From positions 498,001 to 562,000 of the forward strand of contig CAIIXF020000001.1 of the NCBI GenBank assembly GCA_903813345.2: 64,000 nt of DNA. The letters are read 5' to 3'. Both the position numbers and the translations under genes were made by a program. The DNA comes from Owenia fusiformis (lineage: Eukaryota > Annelida > Polychaeta > Sabellida > Oweniidae). Positions 11,085 through 23,208 of this stretch are shown here, in pieces. The notes beneath the pieces are model-generated. The model was not told the DNA's origin and made no database searches. It saw nothing but the letters and a program-made list of their open reading frames with translations. Each line of letters begins with the position of its first letter. Position 1 is the stretch's first letter.

Positions 11085-12011
11085 GAGTTTAGTTTTTTTC
11101 AAATACACGAGTTCTTGTGAATTTGTTCCATCGTAAAGACATATAAATCCCCCTCCATCCACTCCCCCCTCCATCCAATATTAATTTATTTCGATTATTT
11201 TTTGTATAACGCATGGAAACGCATCAAATCGGTTTTAAACTGTGTGCGAACTGAATGAACGTAGCTACAACGTTCTACGGTCTGTTTGCGAACTTCATGG
11301 ACTTTCCCGGACAGCGAATGTGATTTAGAATTTTGAATCAATTCAAAATTCGATGGCGACCATACCGTTCTGTAATCAGATCATGATGACCTTCTAGACT
11401 AAGGGACGCGTTATACGACGTTGCACAACGTCGGCGACCTGAACGAACTGCGAATGAGATGGACGTATTGAACGAAGTAGCTAATTATATTTCCCGACCA
11501 CAGCCAGATTGAGCCCGTTTTACGACGTTTTCGTAGGACTGGCAAGAACGGGTAAGAACTAGTTTGGTGTGACACCTTCCTTTACTTTTAGCAAAGTCTT
11601 GTTCCTTTAACATCTTCATCGTCAAATCCAGTCCGCTATTTAGTAATTCTTAACACTGCATTATCTTTGTTGGTATCGACACTTAACCCTTTTCTCATTC
11701 CAACTCTGATACTTTTGTATTAAGCGGTCACCATGAAATATCATCATTGACTATGATATAATGCAGTTTGACAAAAAATATCAGGATAAAGACGCTGGTG
11801 AAAAAAGTCGTGATTTGATTTTGCATCATATCATATCACTAAAGCTTGCTTCCAGGCCTCCTCTTTATTTTGATTTTCAAGATATTATATTCCAAAATAA
11901 CATCAAGACACAAAAGCAGAAAAAGAGTTTAGAAGCTATCATAGACTATTTTAAACACCAGGAGTTAGTCTAAATAATCCATGAGCTATTTTTAGTCTTT
12001 CCCATGACCTT

Positions 12012-14090
12012 CATCTGCAGCAGTTGATTTGTTCTACTATTCATGCGCCTCGATGCAGCAGTTAATGTGGTCTACTGGTCATGCGCCTAGATGTAGCAGC
12101 TGATTTGGTATATTGGTCATGCGGCTAGACGCAGCAGTTGATTTGGTCTACTGGTCATGCGACTTGAGGCAGCAGTTGATTTTGTATACTGGTCATGCGC
12201 CTAGACGCAGCAGTTATTGTGGTCTACTGGTCATGCTCCTAGCTAGATGCAGCACTTGATTCGGTCTATTGGTCATGCGCCTAGATGTAGCAGTTGATTT
12301 CGTCTACTGGTCATGCGCCTAGATGCAGCAGTTGATTTGGTCTACTGGTCATGCGCCTAGATGCAGCAGTTGTTTTGGTCTACTGGTCATGCGCCTAGAC
12401 GCAGCAGTTGATTTGGTCTACCGGTCATGTGCCCAGACGCAGCAGTTGATTTGGTCTACCGGTCATGCGCCTAGACGCAGCAGTTGATTTGGTCTACTGG
12501 TCATGCGCCTAGCTGCAGCAGTTGATTCGGTCCACTGGTCATGCGCCTAGATGCAGCAGTTGATTTGGTCTACAGAACATGCGCCTAGATGTAGCAGCTA
12601 ATTTGGTCTACTGGTCATGCGGCTAGGCCCAGCAGTTGATTTGGTCTACTGGTCATGCGGCTAGGCGCAGCAGTTGTTTTGGTCTACTGGTCATGCGCCT
12701 AGATGCAGCAGTTGATTTGGTCTACTGGTCATGCGCCTAGATGCAGCAGTTGATCTGGTCTACTGGTCATGCGGCTAAGTGCAGCAGTTGATTTGGTCTA
12801 CTGGTCATGCGGCTAGGCGCAGCAGTTGATTTGGTCTACTGGTCATGCGCGTGAATGTAGCAGTTGATTTGGTCTACTGGTTATGCACCTAGATGCAGCA
12901 GTTGATTTGGTCCACTGGTCATGCACCTAGATGTAGCAGCTGATTTGGTCTACTGGTCATGCGCGTGAATGTAGCAGTTGATTTTGTCTACTGGTTATGC
13001 GCCTAGATGCCGCAGTTGATTTGGTCTACTGGTCATGCAACTAGATGTAGCAGCTGATTTGGTCTACTGGTCATGCACCTAGATGTAGCAGTTGATTTGG
13101 TCCTCTGGTCATTCGCCTAGATGCAGCAGTTGATTTGGTCTACTGGTCATGCGCCTAGACGCAGCAGTTGATTTGGTCTACTGGTTATGCGCCTAGATGC
13201 AGCAGTTGATTTGGTCTACTGGTCATGCAACTAGATGTAGCAGCTGATTTGGTCTACTGGTCATGCACCTAGATGTAGCAGTTGATTTGGTCTTCTGGTC
13301 ATGCGCCTAGATGCAGCAGTTGATTTGGTCTACTGGTCATGCGCCTAGATGTAGCAGTTGATTTGGTCTACTGGTCATGCACCTAGATGTAGCAGTTGAT
13401 TTGGTCTACTGGTCATGCACGTGGATGTAGCAGTTGATTTGGTCTACTGGTCATGCGCCTAGATGTAGCAGTTGATTTGGTCTACTGGTCATGCACCTAG
13501 ATGTAGCAGTTGATTTGGTCTACTGGTCATGCGCCTGGATGCAGCAGTTGATTTGGTCTACTGGTAATGCACCTAGATGTAGCAGTTGATTTGGTCTACT
13601 GGTCATGCGCGTGGATGTAGCAGCTGATTTGGTCTACTGGTCATGCAACTAGATGTAGCAGTTGATTTGGTCTACTGGTCATGCAACTAGGTGTAGCAGT
13701 TGATTTGGTCTACTGGTCATGCAACTAGGTGTAGCAGTTGATTTGGTCTACTGGTCATGCGCCTAGATGTAGCAGTTGATTTGGTCTACTGGTCATGCAC
13801 CTAGATGTAGCAGTTGATTTGGTCTACTGGTCATGCGCGTGGATGTAGCAGCTGATTTGGTCTACTGGTCATGCGCCTAGATGTAGCAGTTGATTTGGTC
13901 TACTGGTCATGCGCGTGGATGTAGCAGTTGATTTGGTCTACTGGTCATGCACGTGGATGTAGCAGTTGATTTGGTCTACTGGTAATGCGCCTAGATGTAG
14001 CAGTTGATTTGGTCTACTGGTCATGCGCGTGGATGTAGCAGCTGATTTGGTCTACTGGTCATGCGCCTAGACGCAGCACTGGGAATAAGG
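12012..14090. repeat. 38-bp minisatellite (~54 copies)
   Basis: The consensus runs TTGATTTGGTCTACTGGTCA, TGCGCCTAGATGCAGCAG, repeated with almost invariant 38-bp spacing for 2.08 kb. Variation is concentrated in the CGCCTAGATGCAGCAG part, with GGCTAGGCGCAG, CACCTAGATGTAG, AACTAGATGTAG and GCGTGGATGTAGCAGCTG forms. Variants are zoned: GACGCAG and GGCGCAG forms dominate the first half, and TGTAG and GTGGATG forms the last. 38 is not a multiple of three, so it does not encode a repeat protein. Confidence 0.97.
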
Positions 14091-14094
14091 ATGC

Positions 14095-16800
14095 ATCGTA
14101 TAATTGATAACAAATAGTTAGAAAATTTACTCTTATGCGAGTAGGTAGTTTTCAGTTCCGCCAACAGGTTGCTGATTCTAAAGAAATAACATGACAGGGT
14201 ATTACAAAATTCCCGTAAACTTCAATTTCATCAGTTTTAGTCGTTCATCTTTCATATTAGGCTTATGTATTTGAAATTTATGCAAATCAAAATATGTCCA
14301 GTAAAAGAAAATATTATCCGCCCAACACAAAAAAAGATATTTCATTTTTTTGACTTTACAACATGGGTTCTATGGGGAATCTTCCCGACCTTGAAGTCAT
14401 ATTTTCAAAGAAAATCAAATTCTTAAAGTTGATAAACTCTTTTCCAAACCACATTTTTAGTTCTAATTTTACATGTAGATTCCAAATATGACATCAGTTT
14501 GACTGAACTATTTCTACTCATATGTAGACTATTGGACAATTCGTGTTTGGAAACGTTGAATGAAGTACCACAATAAGATGCGTTTTCGCATGTATCGGTG
14601 AATCACACATAGAATCCAACATAAACGACGAAACTGAAGTTTGATTAGAACTAGAGTCGAGTTTCACTTTCATCCATTACGGGTTAAGATGTTTCTCTGC
14701 ACATGAAACAATCAAATCAAATAAATATTTTAAATGAGAATATTTATTAATTTGACTCTCTCTCTCATCGATATGTAATATTACGTCCATGTTGATCAGA
14801 ATGTGGCTATGCACCAAATGAAAATATCGATATATATTCGACATGTGTGGTAAGTTTCTAACCATAGCCTTCGGGTCTTAAGTTATAAATTCTTTCAACG
14901 CCAAGGACAGAATTAATTAGAATTTTATCATATCGGACCAATGGTATTTCACTGACCACGGCGTTGATAGAAAGCCATCATATAAGGTCGTCGCAGCTGC
15001 CTTTGGGCTCAGATAAGAGTTTGGAGTAACCTATGTGAAGTGGCCCATAGCACATTAGTGCCATGGTAACCTGTCTACTGAGATACACCAAGAGCTAATT
15101 CATACCTTAGCAACGCCAACATTATGGTTCGTTTAGCCTCGCTTCTCCTTTTACATTAAATAAATATTGGCGGAAGTCTAGAAGTACAAGTTTTGGTACT
15201 ACATTTCTCAATCATTTAATGATATATCATAATATTACAAAACATGCTCATCATACCAGGTCAACGTTTGGCACTTGTGAAATCGTCAAAATTCATGATC
15301 ATTTTCTGTCAGTTGAGCATTATGTCTGCTGCTGATAGAGTTACAATTTTTATATAAACTCCTTTCCAACATTCATTTTTGGACCATTTCCTTCAAAATA
15401 GTTCAGCAAAATGAAATACCTAAAAATTGACTATTTTTGAACTCCGTAAGGTCATGGCAACATTGGATATTAAGGTATGACTTGTTCAAATGTTTATTTC
15501 AGGAAAACCATCGCCAAGAATTCTTTAAAATGGCTTAATAGACGTGTCAAAAAACGATTTTAAGAGATAGATATTAGATATGCTCAGAATGTAATGGGGA
15601 GGGTCCAAATTTCAACCCCGTAGCTATAGCACCGTCGAGGCGATTTATGGGTGTGTCGGCGGTACAACATTCGTAAGCAAAATTCGCCCCCTCTTGGCAA
15701 ATCATTTTGACGGCCCTGTACATTACATAAATATTGCATCACATATCTCGTTCAAACGATAACAGCATAGTACCTCTAATGACTGTTGCATTGGTCATGA
15801 TTGGTGTAAAACACAAAGTGTGACAATTGTAACTCATCCAATCAAATGATCTTGGATCAGGAAATTAATCCTAATGTAACAGAGCATCTTGCTTGAAGCA
15901 AACCAAAACAATGTGATAAGATGAATATAGGCAGAATTGATAATACAGACACTTAATTTATAAGTATTCTGCGTAAACGTTCAGATGCTCGTGGCATCCA
16001 TCGAGTCTGAATGAGGCAGTGATTAGCTTAGATAATTTAAACGATCTCTTAGGAATTATAAGAATTAGCAAGATGAAGAGTCTTAATTTAATCTTATATC
16101 CCTGAATTAAACCAAACACTCCAGAGAATGCCAAACAACTCTGCTATACTCGTTGTAAATAAAGGTGAAAGAAATCACTTAATGAGGCAACGGGGTATTT
16201 GCAAACCCATCACGAAATAATAGTAGTACAAACTCTATTAAGCAACATTCTAAGGTTTGAATGAGATAGCAGTAATCTGGAAACAATGTTGATATTTAAA
16301 TACTATCACATATAAAAGTAGTTATTACTGGAGTACATACTTTCCATTTAACTTGAAATAGAACCAACGGTATCTACGGCAATTTTAAAGATGTAAAACC
16401 TTTCATATTTAGACCGTCATGAAATGTCATAATGATAAACTCTGGCATCGACTTTTGCTCAGATCGTGGGAAGCCAAGAGAAAAATAAATACGTTTCCCG
16501 AATTGACTTGGATGTGAGGCCAGAAAAATCAAAACAATCATAATCTATATATTTGAATTAGTTCGGCGTTAAGATAACTTGAGATGACACTATAAATATC
16601 GGCTATAGTGTTTCACACGTCGACAACTGAAAATATCAACAAAAAGAGAAGATACTTCGCCGGCCATTTATGGTTTTTATGATAATTTCAGTTCAGCATT
16701 ACAGTCATACATTTCGACAGTTGTAGCCCCTTCCATCAGATGACCACATTAATAAGGACAAGCTATTAAAATGACAAAATATCACCACCTAGTTGCTCAC
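14095..16800. other. Unassigned intergenic DNA
   Basis: No ORF with a recognisable motif, no RNA gene and no tandem array seen in 2.7 kb. Short minus-strand ORF 14677-14865 is considered chance. Confidence 0.55.
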
Positions 16801-16809
16801 AATATCATT

Positions 16810-16975
16810 AGTTCATTCATAAGTCAGATTTGAATTTCTGAGAAATTGTAGATGCTTTTGAAGCAAGTTGGTTGAAAAATACCTCTTTTGACCTTGAGAA
16901 GGGCATTGAATGTCAAATCTAAAGTCACATTTGAACTTCTGAAAACTTGAAGATGATTTTGAAAAATGAAGTTTT
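16810..16975 (-). repeat. Dispersed repeat, related to 53.88-54.0 kb
   Basis: The minus strand shows AAGGTCAAAAGAGGTATTTT, TTCAACCAACTTGCTTC and AGAAATTCAAATCTGACTT, matching in order a block on the plus strand at about 53,895-53,980. Inside the copy the motif AAATTCAAATCTGACTT recurs in a diverged form, suggesting a short tandem unit of about 90 bp. No coding function inferred. Confidence 0.5.
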
Positions 16976-17139
16976 AAGAATTTTTTATAGACACCGATCG
17001 CCAACCACCAACCGCCACCCGGCGGACGCCAACCGCCGTCACAAAATGGAGACCATTACACTTTTTGATGGTGACAGAAAAATGGGCAAGATCGTTGATG
17101 GGTATCACCTTGATGTAAATGCAGAGCTTTTATAAAGAT

Positions 17140-18570
17140 ACCATTTTTCAGAAATGAATGCATATTCATAACATTAACACAGTGGCCAAATTCGACTTAC
17201 AAGTGAACCACTTTCAGGGCCATGCAGATACCCATGAAAGCAGGACTGATAATATCCTTTCTTCGGGTAAGACAACGACACAGCGGAAGACCGAGGACCC
17301 CTAGTAATTCCAGGTCGGTAACAAATATTACACTATCACGATTAATGAATTGACCTTGACAATATTTATTTAATGATGGTATATGATCACATCACAGACC
17401 TCATAATATCGGTCATCATTACCTCGACCAGACAGAGAGCCTTTCAGAGACATTAACTTATTATTGCCGTAATGATCATTGTTTATTCTCTCCTCTTCAA
17501 TATCACTTAATGATTTGTATCGTGACTGACAATCACATCTATTTTTCAAACAATAGGCCCTAATAACAAAAACCACCACACGCCATTTTGGCACTAATGA
17601 TACCGTGTTGGGCATTATTTTTATAGAATGTTTTTAATTGAGGTAAATTAATTGTTCAAACCAAATGTAAATATACAGTATACGAGTATAATAATATTTA
17701 TTATAATAATATGATATAATACAATACAATATGATAAATATATTTGTGTTTTCATTCGTCCAAGTTTAAAATAGCAATATATTTGTTTATTTGAACAATA
17801 TTAATCGTTTTCATAACACGGTCTATATAGACATCACCACTATATGCTTACAACACTATTCATTTCCAAACTGATCTTTGCCCGAATGATTTGTTTATGA
17901 AAACTCTTTTTCTAAGCTTCATACCTTGGGAAACCGAACATGTTGTTTATACGATGATGCAAAGAAATTTGATAAAACAAAATACATTTGAAACTGATCT
18001 TGTATGGTTTGCCCGTGTAGTGGCTCCATAGTTCATTGGAAGTCTCGTACGTAAACACACTCTTTGAAACAACTGTCTTGATTCCTCAGACATCATTGAA
18101 ATAAGTAGTTTCCATATAGAATATCACCACAGTTGCGCTAGACGTTATCGCCAGCTGTCTGCGCCAACTTCCCGTTAGAGTCTGTAAAAAGTCAGAAACA
18201 AGATATACCATATACAATACTAAGCTGATTACATAACTTGTAAAGCGGACATGATTTGTAAACAAACAAAATCAATGAAATTGAGTATGAGTCCATCCGT
18301 CGAGAATGAATATTTGGACACGAACTAATTTTATGGATGGGCCTTTATAGTTAAATATTTTGGGCTTCTGTTTCCCATTCTCAGCTATCCGATAACCACC
18401 TGGAGCACCATGGACCCAATGCAGGTCGATGTTTGCAGTTGTTTGTTTTTGTGTGATTGAACTGTTTTTTGAACGAGCTGCTTGTCAGTCGTTGATTTTT
18501 CATCTGATGTACAGGAGTTTGCATTGCTTTTAAAAAGTTCTGAAGTGGTCTCTTATGTAACTCAATTACT
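17140..18570. other. Unassigned intergenic DNA
   Basis: AT-rich with several short chance ORFs. Nothing recognisable. Confidence 0.5.
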
Positions 18571-18628
18571 TTGTACAGGATGTACCAGAAAACTTCATCC
18601 ACCTAACAATGAATATATCTTAGACCAA

Positions 18629-19085
18629 TTGAGTTTCACTACTGTAGCAAGTATATCTTTACGGTTGACAAAGTTTCACTACTGTAGCAAGTGTATCTTT
18701 ACGGTTGACAAAGTTTCACTACTGAAGCAAATGTATTTTTAAAGTTGGCAAAGTTTCACAACTGTAGCAATTTTATTTAAGTTGGTAAAGTTTCACAACT
18801 ACAACAAGTGTATTTAAGTTGGCGAAGTTTCACTACTGTAGCAAGTGCATTTTTAAAGTTGACAAAGTTTCACTACTGTAGCAATTGTATTTAAGTTGGC
18901 AAAGTTTCACAACTGTAGCAATTATATAAAGTTTCACTTATTACAGTAACTATAGCAGTGTATTTTAGTTGGCAAAGTTTCACTACTATAGCAACTGAAT
19001 TATTTAAGTTGGCAAAGTTTCACTTATTACAGTAACTATAGCAGTGTATTTAAGTTGGCAAAGTTTCACTACTATAGCAGCTGCA
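18629..19085. repeat. ~40-bp minisatellite (~11 copies, variable)
   Basis: Units are built on AAAGTTTCACTACTGTAGCA followed by AGTGTATTTTTAAAGTTGGC-like sequence. Lengths vary from about 33 to 44 because the spacer after the TGTAGCA block expands and contracts. The first two units are nearly identical, and later ones include a TTATTACAGTAACTATAG variant used twice. Confidence 0.9.
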
Positions 19086-19228
19086 TGGCCAATTTGCCGG
19101 CCATTAAAATGATATGCTCAAAATGGGCACCGCATCTCTGAATACAGACTTACAATGGCGTTAGGTTAAGCGATGAAGCACATTTTCAGTCGAAAGGTCA
19201 CGTTTATAGCAAAAACTGTGTTTTTTTT

Positions 19229-19242
19229 GGGGGGGGGGGGGG
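19229..19242 (+). repeat. Run of 14 G preceded by T tract
   Basis: An eight-T tract is followed directly by 14 G. It lies between a minisatellite and the transposase remnant. The assembled length may be unreliable. Confidence 0.9.
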
Positions 19243-19429
19243 TAACCATGCTCCTGAAGAAATGGCTCGGATACCGATTCATAGTGCCAGATACACTGTA
19301 TGGTGAGCTTTGAGTTCACTTGGAATCTTTGGGTCGTACCTCATTGACACTGAGGAAAGGCAACGTGTAACACAGTTGTTGTTCTAAAAAGAGTATGGAG
19401 GGCTCTACAAAGAAGGATTATTGTGGCCA

Positions 19430-19770
19430 TTGATTGCCCATCCAAATGGTTTCAACAAGATAGAGCTACATCACACATAATCTTTGGATCGGCTTTAGAA
19501 TCAATTTGCAGATCGACCGCCAGTCATAGAGCAGATAACAACTGAGCACTCCACTTCCCAGATCTGAACACCCCAGATTTGTATCATTGGGGGTTCCTTT
19601 AGGATGATGTGTATGCCAACAACCTTCAACCTATTACAGAACTGAAACAAGGGATAACACAAAACATAAGAGTCATTGGGGATGAATGCACACGTGTTGC
19701 TGAACCTTTGCAAGTCTGTCTTCAGAGACTCACATTGTTTGAATGGCAATCACATGGGACATGCACCTGC
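19430..19770 (+). pseudogene. Mariner-superfamily transposase remnant (C-terminal half)
   Basis: One frame holds WFQQDRATSH (aspartate codon 19459-19461), the second catalytic position of Tc1/mariner DDE/D transposases. Later come FPDLNTPDLYHWGFL, DDVYANN and PITELKQGI, matching the usual order PDLTPxDFFLWG, K-D-x-V-Y and EELKxxI. Two in-frame stops (one about 28 codons after the aspartate, one after GFL) make it dead. With the aspartates as read, the spacing to the TPD aspartate is about 39 residues, but indels are possible. The N-terminal DNA-binding region and first catalytic aspartate are not recognisable. The remnant ends a few bases before the separate element that begins at 19775. Confidence 0.65.
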
Positions 19771-19774
19771 AATA

Positions 19775-20737
19775 CAGTGTGTCTCAAAAAAAAAATGTTA
19801 CACTTACAAAAAGTTCAATATCTTTCATAATTTTGACTTTTCCCCTAAAATATACTTAGGATACCAAAGACAAATCTTTCTCGAATAATTTGGCACCATC
19901 AGATTCAAAATCTGTCCTTGATTGGCTCCAAAGGACAGCTTTTAGTGTCCCATGGTAAAATCTGATTTGCGCAAACTTCTGAGTGATTGAATGGACCAAA
20001 CGACTAAGAGGAACAGTTTCTTTAACATTTATATAAGAAGCTTGACCTTTAACTGAGTCATTCTGTAATTTTCCAATTTGTCGTACATATTATCATTAGG
20101 TCTATCCACACAAACACGTGGTGCCCTCAACATGTTCTCCAAAGCAAATTTGAGGTACCCTTGCCCATGCGCACATGCATTGTAATGTCACACTGATTCC
20201 ATCAATTATTTTTGCAGAAGTTTATTTAGGTCAGTTTGTGATGCCGTAAAGCGCTTTCAGAGGCCCTTCAAAAAATCAAGGGTGTAAAGTGGGATGACCC
20301 TGGGGGCCAATCCAAAGGCTAATTCAATGCTATCTTCTGATTTCCAAAGAGTTCTACCAAATAATCTGCCACATGGCTTTGCACCATCCTGTTGCCATCA
20401 TACATAACAAAATTGAACACTATGACAATGAAATCTTGTATTTGTATCCACGAAAGAAACAACTGGATCATATCACCATATCACTGTCCACAGCATTCAC
20501 ACCAAAAAGGAATTGATCACCACATGTCCAACCAATGAGAAGTGGCGCAAATCGGATTTCACATGCGTCCATAAAATCTATACTGTGCAGCTAATTATGG
20601 ACGGATTTTGAATCTGATGGTTTGGATTTATTAGAGAAAGACTGGTCTTTTGGTATCTAAGTATATTTAAGGGAAAAGTCAATTTCATGAAAGGTATTGA
20701 ACTTTTTGTAAGTGTAACATTTTTTTGAGACACACTG
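19775..20737. mobile_element. TA-flanked MITE, 963 bp, long inverted termini
   Basis: Termini CAGTGTGTCTCAAAAA and TTTTTGAGACACACTG are flanked by TA on both sides (19773-19774 and 20738-20739), the Tc1/mariner target signature. The terminal inverted repeats run for about 148 bp (19775-19922 and 20590-20737), and a further matching block (GCGCAAATC) inside suggests about 200 bp with gaps. The interior holds no readable transposase, so it is non-autonomous. Confidence 0.85.
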
Positions 20738-20769
20738 TAGTATTGAAATTTTGTCAACTTAAAGAACAT

Positions 20770-21510
20770 TGAACTAACTGCAATTTTGCAAACTTTGTTT
20801 TGCCAGTCGTGTCTAGAATCGCCAATGCAAGGTAATTATAACAGTTTGACTTTTAATTTAATTTAATTTGGTTGGACCCAATATTGTTTCGATCAGTCCA
20901 AAGTCGCTCAGACGTTTTCATTCTGTTACGATTGACCCTGATTGTCGCATTCTTAGATGTTTACCCTATGTTTGCACTGACATGCCAATGCTTGTTTAGA
21001 CGCAACAATGGTTGCCCAGACATGCCTGGTCGTCGGGTCAACGCGTTATCCCCAGCGGCTCTGACCAATTCCGTCTGTTAGTCATGATATTACAACAATA
21101 AATGCTTACTATTGTTAATGAAGACATGCTAAAACACAACTTACTTCAAACTTGAAAATATACGCCGATACGACAGACAGTAAGGCATTGGTTTGAAGTT
21201 ATTGAAACGATTTATTCCCATTTGGAGGAATAAAATATGATAAAATACCACCGAGAGTAATAATTACTATTTATAGTCACGTTTAAGATGTTTTAGTTAG
21301 GATGTATTGATAGAAGTAGATTATGTTTAAAACACGTCAGAGACACCGACGATTATGAAATAGTGGCCACAGACATGTGAAGTATAGAGGAATGAATATT
21401 TTTTAAGCACTTGCACACCCGTTAGGGTCAAGTACAAAGAGGGATAAACAAAAATATATATATTATATAATACTATGTTACACTAACTTATCTATAAACT
21501 GTTTTGCATA
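20770..21510. other. Unassigned intergenic DNA
   Basis: No recognisable ORF or repeat. Plus-strand ORF 20872-21081 shows no known motif. Confidence 0.45.
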
Positions 21511-21516
21511 GAAGGA

Positions 21517-22274
21517 TTAAAACCCCAATCAAATTTGTCGTCCGGCGGCCGTACATGTACGTCGACCGCAGATCAATTAAGGTCAGGGTGCATGTTCGGA
21601 ATTTTGCTGCAACCCTCAATAGGGTCACATGTTATTTTTCAAATTTGAATCACTCCTTCCCCACAATGTCTATCTCTCACTTTTGCGCAACAAGTACACT
21701 AATTAACCTAGAAAAGAATGTAAAGAAGACTCGGAGTTATAATGTTTGTTCATTTCTACGGTCCCCGTAGAAATCAGCACGCCGTTGCCAGACCGCAGAA
21801 CGGTCCCACGGTGGAAGCACGTCGGGGTAACGTTGACTTGCGTCTCTCGTAGTGCTTTGATGGGTTTGATGGGTTTGATGGGCTATGTACCTTTGGAAAC
21901 AAATTTTAGGCCAGGTTTGCTGTCATATCTTTGCTGTGAACATATAAGGTTTACTGTTTGGTGTAAGGTCACTGATACCACAGCAACCTACATGTATATA
22001 GCAAAAGATTAAGTTGCTATTGCTTTATCTATCACTTAACACTTTTATTTGATATTATATCCAAGCATTATAAATAACATTTATAAATTGTACTGATTTA
22101 AATTGAATAGAAACAAATATTAACGTTTATCAACAGATATTCAAAATCCATGCGGCTGTCGTAGGAAATGTGACTGAGTATCCGACCGCAGAAATTCTAC
22201 GGCGAGCGTAGAACTGTTACTCACCGCAGAAATGATAGGCCGCATAGTCGCCGTAGGAAATGTGATTGGGGTGT
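21517..22274. mobile_element. Palindrome-rich element with ACCCCAATC termini
   Basis: The left end reads ACCCCAATCAAATTTGTCGT and the right end is the inverse form ACACCCCAATCACATTTCCT, flanked by TTA on the right and TTA/TAA on the left. The interior holds several GC-rich self-complementary pieces (CTACGGTCCCCGTAG at 21757-21771, ACCGCAGAACGGT, CTACGGCGAGCGTAG). A three-base TTA duplication would fit PIF/Harbinger, but the left junction is ambiguous by one base. No transposase seen. Confidence 0.5.
21857..21883 (+). repeat. 9-bp repeat TTGATGGGT x3
   Basis: Three consecutive TTGATGGG(T/C) units inside the element above. Very short. Confidence 0.8.
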
Positions 22275-22307
22275 TAGTCTTAGTGTTTCCCTACTTGTTA
22301 ATCTCTA

Positions 22308-22559
22308 TTAATTGTGATCACTTTTACACTCCATCATGAAATGGTCTTCATTAAGTATCATTCTATAAATGGTGCACAGTCTTTTCCCAGTCGGAGTTTT
22401 CTTTTCCTTTGCATATCGAGCTTGTTCAATTTGAAGATTGTGAGCACTTATCCCGAGCCGCGTAAAGTTTCTACCCAAGTCTAGTCTAACCATTGTATTT
22501 GAATAATTCTCATATCTGTCTTGAAAGTTCTGTCTTGAAGGTTCGTAGTCCATTATCAT
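22308..22559 (-). pseudogene. Non-LTR retroelement C-terminal remnant
   Basis: The open stretch of 83 codons reads FTRLGISAHNLQIEQARYAK, later RLCTIYR and ending NEDHFMMECKS. This follows the pattern LTxFRxSxHxLxIExGRY...RxCxxC...xEDExHFLxxC found in the C-terminal region of many invertebrate reverse-transcriptase-type elements (pattern recalled, not searched). The second cysteine of the expected CxxC is missing and the linker before DHF is shortened, so it is degenerate. No polymerase domain is visible upstream. Confidence 0.55.
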
Positions 22560-22900
22560 TTTTGCCAGAATCAGTGTTTAATTATATTATATATTTTTTT
22601 CAATAATGGTGTGCATTTTAAGCTACCAGTTGTAGATCCAACAGATTAATTAAGTAGAAGCAAATATCTTATTTACATATGGACACCATGGATTTTCTCC
22701 TAGTTGATTTGAGCAATTAACATTGTTGGTATTTTGGTTTTGTACTCCTAGAGTGTAAGAATAATTGTGACAGTGAAGCCAGCGTTTGGGAGTAGAGTCT
22801 CTATAACCAGCAGCGGATATCTAATTGTGGTTTGACTGAAATGTCTGCAGAGGGAGGGAATCAAGGTGATTGGGGGTAAAGGGGAAAACTTATGATAATT
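22560..22900. other. Unassigned intergenic DNA
   Basis: AT-rich, ending in a short purine-rich stretch near 22850. Nothing to annotate. Confidence 0.4.
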
Positions 22901-22902
22901 GG

Positions 22903-23162
22903 AACGTGATCAGATATAGACGTATGATTATTGGGGATAAAACGCTAAAAAAGTCACAAATATCGGTTTAATACGTCAGTTTCAACTAGAATGATGATAA
23001 ATATCCAGCTTTCCAGTTTTGCCCAATGGCACTATCAGACCCTCTCTATGGATTCCTAATCAGATATAAACGTATGATTATTCGGGGTAAATGGCTCAAA
23101 AACTCACAAATTTCAGCTTAACATCCATACGTCAGTTTCAACTAAAGCAGGGATAAATACCC
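22903..23162. repeat. Diverged tandem duplication, ~153-bp period
   Basis: Blocks ATCAGATATAGACGTATGAT, AAAAGTCACAAAT and ACGTCAGTTTCAACTA at 22910-22995 recur with changes at 23060-23145. A shared TAGAATGATGATAAATA-type end follows each. Confidence 0.75.
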
Positions 23163-23208
23163 CCGGGAATTTGGTGAGTGACAGGTTAATTGAATGACAC
23201 CTATCTTA

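Larger units (their letters stand above)
10836..11572 (+). mobile_element. MITE remnant, copy 1 (related to 39.07-39.63 kb)
   Basis: 10836-10858 and 11215-11572 match the element at 39.07-39.63 kb in the same orientation: the CTTAAACTGTGCACGAACGG block, the GTGTGCGAACTGAATGAA block, ATTTTGAATCAATTCAAAAT, and the ACAGCCAGATTGAGCCCGTT block. It ends in AGTTTGGTGTGA, the inverse of that family's terminus. The left terminus is lost. The tRNA-like element 10862-11084 has inserted in it, and 11085-11214 has no counterpart. No coding capacity. Confidence 0.75.

Noticed and set aside
12012-14090. CRISPR-like regular array
   Set aside because: Units are contiguous without unique spacers, the whole 38-bp unit is repeated, and the genome is eukaryotic. 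The same holds for the other minisatellites.
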